Source: Melitaea cinxia
Taxonomy: Eukaryota > Arthropoda > Insecta > Lepidoptera > Nymphalidae
Length of the DNA: 64,000 nt
Assembly: GCF_905220565.1 (NCBI RefSeq)
Contig: NC_059397.1
Location: 13,455,001 to 13,519,000, forward strand
Direction of reading: 5' to 3'
Shown here: positions 59,625-64,000 of the stretch, piece after piece
Layout: each line of letters begins with the position of its first letter
Position numbering within the stretch: the stretch's first letter is position 1
Program-made: the position numbers and the translations under genes
The notes under the pieces: generated by a model
Told to the model about the DNA's origin: nothing
Databases searched by the model: none
The model's input: the letters and a program-made list of their open reading frames with translations, nothing else

Positions 59625-60292
59625 TTTATCTATAAAATGATACATAATTTATGTGTAATTGTGTTTTTTTTTTTTTTCTAAAAAAGGAGGCAAACATGTT
59701 AACCTAATCAAATAATAATAATATAGTGTATAATTGAATATTGTGGAATACCATAAAAATCATACAGGACTCTATAAAAATAAGGACTATGCATAAGTAC
59801 TTACCGTGTTTGTGACTATGGAAGAAGAATGACTACATTAGTAAAATTAAGTCAGTACATAGCCGGCGACCGTGACTACAGCTTAATATACGTAGAGATT
59901 TGTACATGTCACGTCCCCACACGGTACGACGAACGTTCCCACTTGATTTACTGCCATTCGAAGGTAACGTAAATTCATTAAAACGTGTGTAAGGCACGTT
60001 ATGGAGAAAGAATTTCGCGTAAATTCCATTTTGAAAGTGTCAAAACGTGTCGAGTACAGTTAGAAAGTTTCGCGTCGTATAAGTCTCATTTAGTTGTCGT
60101 TACAAGTTTAGTAAAAATACATATAGAATACCTTTGAAATATTTAAGTTTAGAACTTTCATCTAAATTTGTTGGTGTATGTAACAATTATATTTTCACAT
60201 TTATATATTTTAATTACAGGATTGAATTTTTTTTTTGTTTTGCACTAAATGACTAATCCTATCGTTAAGAGAGACCCCAAGCATAGCCCAAA
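59625..60292. other. Stretch without gene
   Basis: No feature recognised; the area 59860-60080 is moderately GC-richer. Confidence 0.4.
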
Positions 60293-60575
60293 GATAGGAT
60301 CAGAAACGAGAGGAGGAAAGTAACCGACATAGCCTACAGATTTAGCAAGTTGAAGTGACAGTGGGCGGTCACCTGTGTCGCAGGACCGATGGCCGCTGGA
60401 GCAGACTTGTCCTGGAGTGGAGATCGCGTGTTGGCAGACGTAGTGTGGGAACGCCCTCCGGCCTGCTGGACCAACGATCTACTTAAGGTTGTCGGTAGTG
60501 GCTGGATGAGAATTGCGGAAAACCGGGATTTTTGGTGCGAACTTATGTCCAGCAATGGAATGTGATAGGCTTTTT
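60293..60575 (+). pseudogene. RTE-clade reverse transcriptase C-terminal region, decayed
   Basis: From 60293 the plus strand reads DRIRNERRKVTDIAYRFSKL, then K, a stop codon and QW; after a frameshift it continues with HLCRRTDGRW, LVLEWRSRVGRRSVG and further broken blocks. It ends in a region equivalent to the YVQQW end of the family. The K-x-QWAGH-x2-RRTDGRW pattern is the segment after the reverse-transcriptase domain in RTE LINEs. The end ATGTCCAGCAATGGAATG, then ATAGGCT corresponds to the 3' ends at 4745 and 17626. Stops and frameshifts make it inactive. It is the only window copy keeping coding sequence of this clade. Confidence 0.75.
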
Positions 60576-61129
60576 ACAGTTTTAACGAACTCCAACACTC
60601 TATTACGTAGTATATAATTTAACTATCTGCTTATGTTGTTATAATGAAATCATTTCGGACTTGCTGAAGGACAAAAATATATACAATTTGTCAAGTAGGA
60701 CTCTTTTACGAAGTATTTGGTAATAAGTATAGTACATTAAAAATATTTGACTTAAGTGTAGGTATTTATAGTAGTATTATATAATATATAAGGAATTATA
60801 AATAATAAAAGTATTATTGTATGTATATTTATCTTTATACATCAGACGGTATATGTCATACATTAATTTTACATATATAACATTTTCCTTTGTGTAGGGT
60901 TTATGTAAGAAGATAATATTCTCGAAGTTAAACCGCAAAATATCGGTTGAAGCGTAGTAAATCTCCTGCGGTTGACGCTACGACGTAGTTGAGCTACGAT
61001 CGCTACGTCATTGTATCTACACCTCCATACACAAAATATAAAAATTAAACATAGGTATCATTGAAAAACTACTCCAAAAAGAAATTGTGTAAAGTATACA
61101 AAATGTATTGTAGTATATCGTTATGCACA
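60576..61129. other. AT-rich stretch without gene
   Basis: No feature recognised. Confidence 0.45.
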
Positions 61130-61360
61130 CTCTATCCCACTGCTGAGCATAGACCTCATTCCCCATCTAGGAGAAGGATCAGAGCTTAATCCACCACGCT
61201 TTTCCAATGCGGGTTGAGAGACCCGCAAAGACTGCACAAACACGCGGAACATGGCAAATATCTGTGTGGACAATACAAATGTTTGTCACATACGGGAAAC
61301 GAACCCACAACCGCCAGCACAACAGCCACAAACCAGTGCTGTGACCGTTGCGTCAACACG
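61130..61360 (-). mobile_element. tRNA-SINE, type A head, internally deleted
   Basis: On minus: box-A region GACGCAACGGTCACAGC, B-box-like GTTCGTTTCCC (mutated), the GACAAACATTTGTATTGTCC block, then a jump from GCGGGTCTCT straight to CAACCCGCATTGG, then tail. About 100 bp of body is deleted compared with 16686-17035. The frame at 61214-61411 is a shadow. Confidence 0.75.
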
Positions 61361-62141
61361 TCGTTAACAGTAAAAGCAGTACAAAATAATTTACAATTCA
61401 GATACTATTGAATACTTTTGTCATATATTATTTAATCATTGCCACTTTCAATATAAAATCCTTTTTGAATTCATAATTCATTGAGGAAAATAAAAGATGA
61501 AAAATTATTGGTCTATTTCTCATAATCTACATAACACCAAAATCAATTAGAGAAGAAATCTTCTCTCGTGCAAGTCTTTACAAAATTATATTTCAAAATT
61601 CAATACGTTTAAATATAGAGGTAGTAAGGCATAACAAATCGTTTAATATTCAGAGCTATTTTTCACGAGTGCGTCCGTGTCCGCTGCGTGGCTCGAGGGT
61701 CACAAAATTACACTTGCACCCGTCGCATGAACACATTCATGTCGGAAAGAACGAATGTTACTTTTATATTTTAAGTAATTTACAATTTACTTTAATTTTT
61801 TTTTGTTACTTTTATATTTTAAGTAATTTACGATTTAAAGGTGCTTAAAACATTTATGTTATTGTAAGTTAGCATTTCTAATATACAAGATAGTTCCCCT
61901 TAAATAATAGATAGCATTATCTTTATTAATAACAAATTGATAAGGGGCTTCGTAAACATGTTTATTGTGCAATTTTATTGTTATTATAAGTTTTATCTTA
62001 TTTAAAGGGTATAGTGATACGACGAAGAAAACCTATTGAAGTGGTTAAAATTGATTTACTTAATAAATGAATATGAAAATCCTGTTTAATTATGAACTTA
62101 GAAAAAAGTAATTGTGTTCAACTAGTAAGTATAATATGTGA
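61361..62141. repeat. AT-rich stretch with an exact 28-bp direct repeat
   Basis: TGTTACTTTTATATTTTAAG plus TAATTTAC occurs at 61756-61783 and again at 61804-61831 without a mismatch. The segment 61665-61740 is GC-richer. No gene. Confidence 0.6.
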
Positions 62142-62366
62142 ATAATTGTGTTTGCCCACAAATGGAAAAAACCGACTTCAATTACATCGACAATTAATAC
62201 AACGTAAGTCGACGAAATAAATTAACAAACACACTAGTCGTCACTATAATTTTCGAGGGTTTCCCCTTGATTTCTCTGAGATTCCATCATCAGATCCTGG
62301 TTTTATTATCATCGTCATACACTTGGAATATCTCTTTTCCACGACGAATTTATCCCCGAACATACG

Positions 62367-62411
<45 letters not shown>

Positions 62412-62422
62412 CCTCCTTTTTT
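62142..62422 (-). mobile_element. Non-autonomous element with ACCGACTTCAA ends, internally deleted
   Basis: On minus the right end is complete (TTGAAGTCGGTTTTTTCC and a degenerate GTTTGTGGGCAAAC hairpin), as are the GGATCTGATGATGG region and GTTCGGGGATAA. The AATTCTTTTTTTG-ACCGATTTTGAT part is missing and the TATATA run (62371-62408) is expanded. It stops at AAAAAAGGAGGAGG, lacking the final ACCGACTTC. Confidence 0.75.
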
Positions 62423-64000
62423 CTACATAACATAAGGGTTTTAAACATTAAACGATAATTACAAACATTTTAAATTATAAAAGTGCTTTCTGTAAATCGT
62501 CAAAAGCGTAGTATGAAAATAACCATTCTTTGTACCCAACGACTCTTGAAAAATATTGCAACAAGAAACTTAGCACATCACTGCACATCTTGCGAACAGC
62601 AGGTGTCGAGGGAGCGAGGCCCCCTAAATAAGGGGACCCTGGCATTTGAGCGAGGATTTTTTGTCGATTTAGACATCTTATGACTTGCTGAAAACCCATT
62701 ACGACTATTACTCTTACGTGTATTATGGAATAGTAAATTTTCATTTTCAGTTTTATTTGAGACATATTCTGAAGTGTCTCTACATATTTTATATTTCACA
62801 CTGTTTCATTCAAATATGTTCAAGTAACATAAATTTTATGATAATTTAATATATATTAATAAATAAAAAATTAAATTTTAATATATTAGGGAAATTATTT
62901 GCACGTGGGATATTTTTAATTATTTTACACTTATTTATAAGAACTATTGAAACTAATTAAATTGTGTAATATGTTCTAGACAGTAGTACAGACCACGGAG
63001 AAGTAATTTAAACTAATTAATTTTATTAGCAAAAGTTATGAGGGAAGGGAACTCTAAAACCAGATTAAGATGATCTGATGCTTATAATAATAGAACGCAA
63101 ATATTTAATAGACTCCAGAGATCTTACTAAAACGGTATATAGTTTGCGAAACATTTCGCAGCACGTTATAATAAATTGAAGAACATTTATAACTCTTATC
63201 AGATCAACAATTAATTTGACAAATCGGTTTAATTACTCAGAACGATCTCAATATTACAGCTATGTAAGATATATTTTCATGAGGTAAGTTGTACCAACAG
63301 ATAAAAAAAAAAACAAATTTCAGCAATTAAATATTTACATGAGTTTAAACTTAAACGTTGGTAAAGTTTTATACAACAATTATCAACTTTTTTACGCAAA
63401 TTACCAAAATACTAAACTTTGAACATAGAAATATCTTTTTTTAATCGGATTAGACATGTATGTACATTAGAAAAAAACAATTTGAATATTTTCGAATAAC
63501 TCCTTTATAAAAACACGATAGCAACAAAAAAGAAGTAAAATTCATAACATCATCAAATAATTTTATTATTAATGCTTTAATTATAAAATCAGAGAGATTT
63601 TATCACGGATCATGGACGATCAAATTCGTCGGACTTAAAACAGCACGCAGCATATCAAAACACTGATTGCTCTGTCAATCACCGACTAGGAAACCTTTCG
63701 AACTATCATACATCAGTATCCACGACTTATTCACTCACTCTAAAAAAGAAAGGGACATCAAATCGCATAACAGGCTCACTTGGCACCGGATATTTGTACC
63801 GGAACTTATTTACTGGCTCAGCAACGTGCCGAGTACGACGCGAATTCATTTTCGTATGCATATTAATGTGTACGCGAACATGTGAATTTGACGTCTTTAC
63901 AGCATATACACTGATAGCATTCGGTTTATAAAAGCAAAGGTTTGCATGTATAATGGTTTGTTTTGATTTGCTAGATGGAACTAAATTGTTGAACCACTAA
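62423..64000. other. Stretch without supported gene
   Basis: A GC-richer piece at 62590-62660 has the hairpin CCCCTAAATAAGGGG (62621-62635). Frames on both strands (62475-62799) give no family. The last frame, 63667-63885, lies in slightly GC-richer sequence with no domain. No repeat recognised near the end. Confidence 0.4.

Noticed and set aside
1..64000. CRISPR array, operons or bacterial signals
   Set aside because: No regularly spaced repeats and no dense coding; the repeat content is that of an insect nuclear genome.

Overview
The window reads as nuclear DNA of a lepidopteran (butterfly or moth). It is strongly AT-rich, no long open reading frame survives in any frame, and most recognisable sequence is insect, largely lepidopteran, repeat families: RTE-clade LINE 3' ends with GAT-rich tails, tRNA-headed SINEs (probably the group called Metulj in Heliconius), short non-autonomous Helitrons, and the repeat with ACCGACTTCAA ends. 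The order-level call is from recognised families; no species can be named.

No intact protein-coding gene can be supported. The window is best read as intergenic or long-intron sequence. The readable coding sequence is transposon debris: a jockey-type C-terminus (30705-31100, minus), an RTE reverse-transcriptase tail (60293-60575, plus), a Tc1-like transposase C-terminus (21195-21440, minus) and perhaps the start of another transposase (38533-38619, plus). Two non-transposon candidates deserve attention: a small ORF or exon with five cysteines at 42209-42472, and a GC-rich segment at 13630-13914 with back-to-back splice-donor sequences that looks like a bidirectional promoter with first exons.

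Layout. 1-13.6 kb: scattered SINE, RTE and Helitron copies, a GC-rich hairpin segment near 8.1 kb, and a SINE carrying a short TTAGG (telomere-type) tract near 12.4 kb. 13.6-18 kb: promoter candidate, then a dense cluster of two SINE families and an RTE end. 18-31 kb: a Helitron, a poly(A)-type retroposon beside a Tc1 fossil, a second tRNA-SINE, and a jockey fragment with exact target-site duplications. 31-43 kb: several copies of a lepidopteran repeat, Helitrons, another retroposon, the cysteine ORF, and the second copy of the SINE with a switched core. 43-64 kb: a GC-rich island with a TATA box, a 30-bp minisatellite, a local duplication near 55 kb, more Helitrons, SINEs and an RTE reverse-transcriptase fragment.

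How the parts relate: the main SINE ends in a tail that matches the RTE 3' end seen in the same window, so the RTE machinery is the likely mobiliser of the SINE. Direct repeats of 10-16 bp flank many copies, so their boundaries are read from the sequence and not guessed. The SINE body occurs with at least two unrelated tRNA-like heads, and a smaller SINE occurs with its tRNA core in opposite orientations relative to the same terminus.
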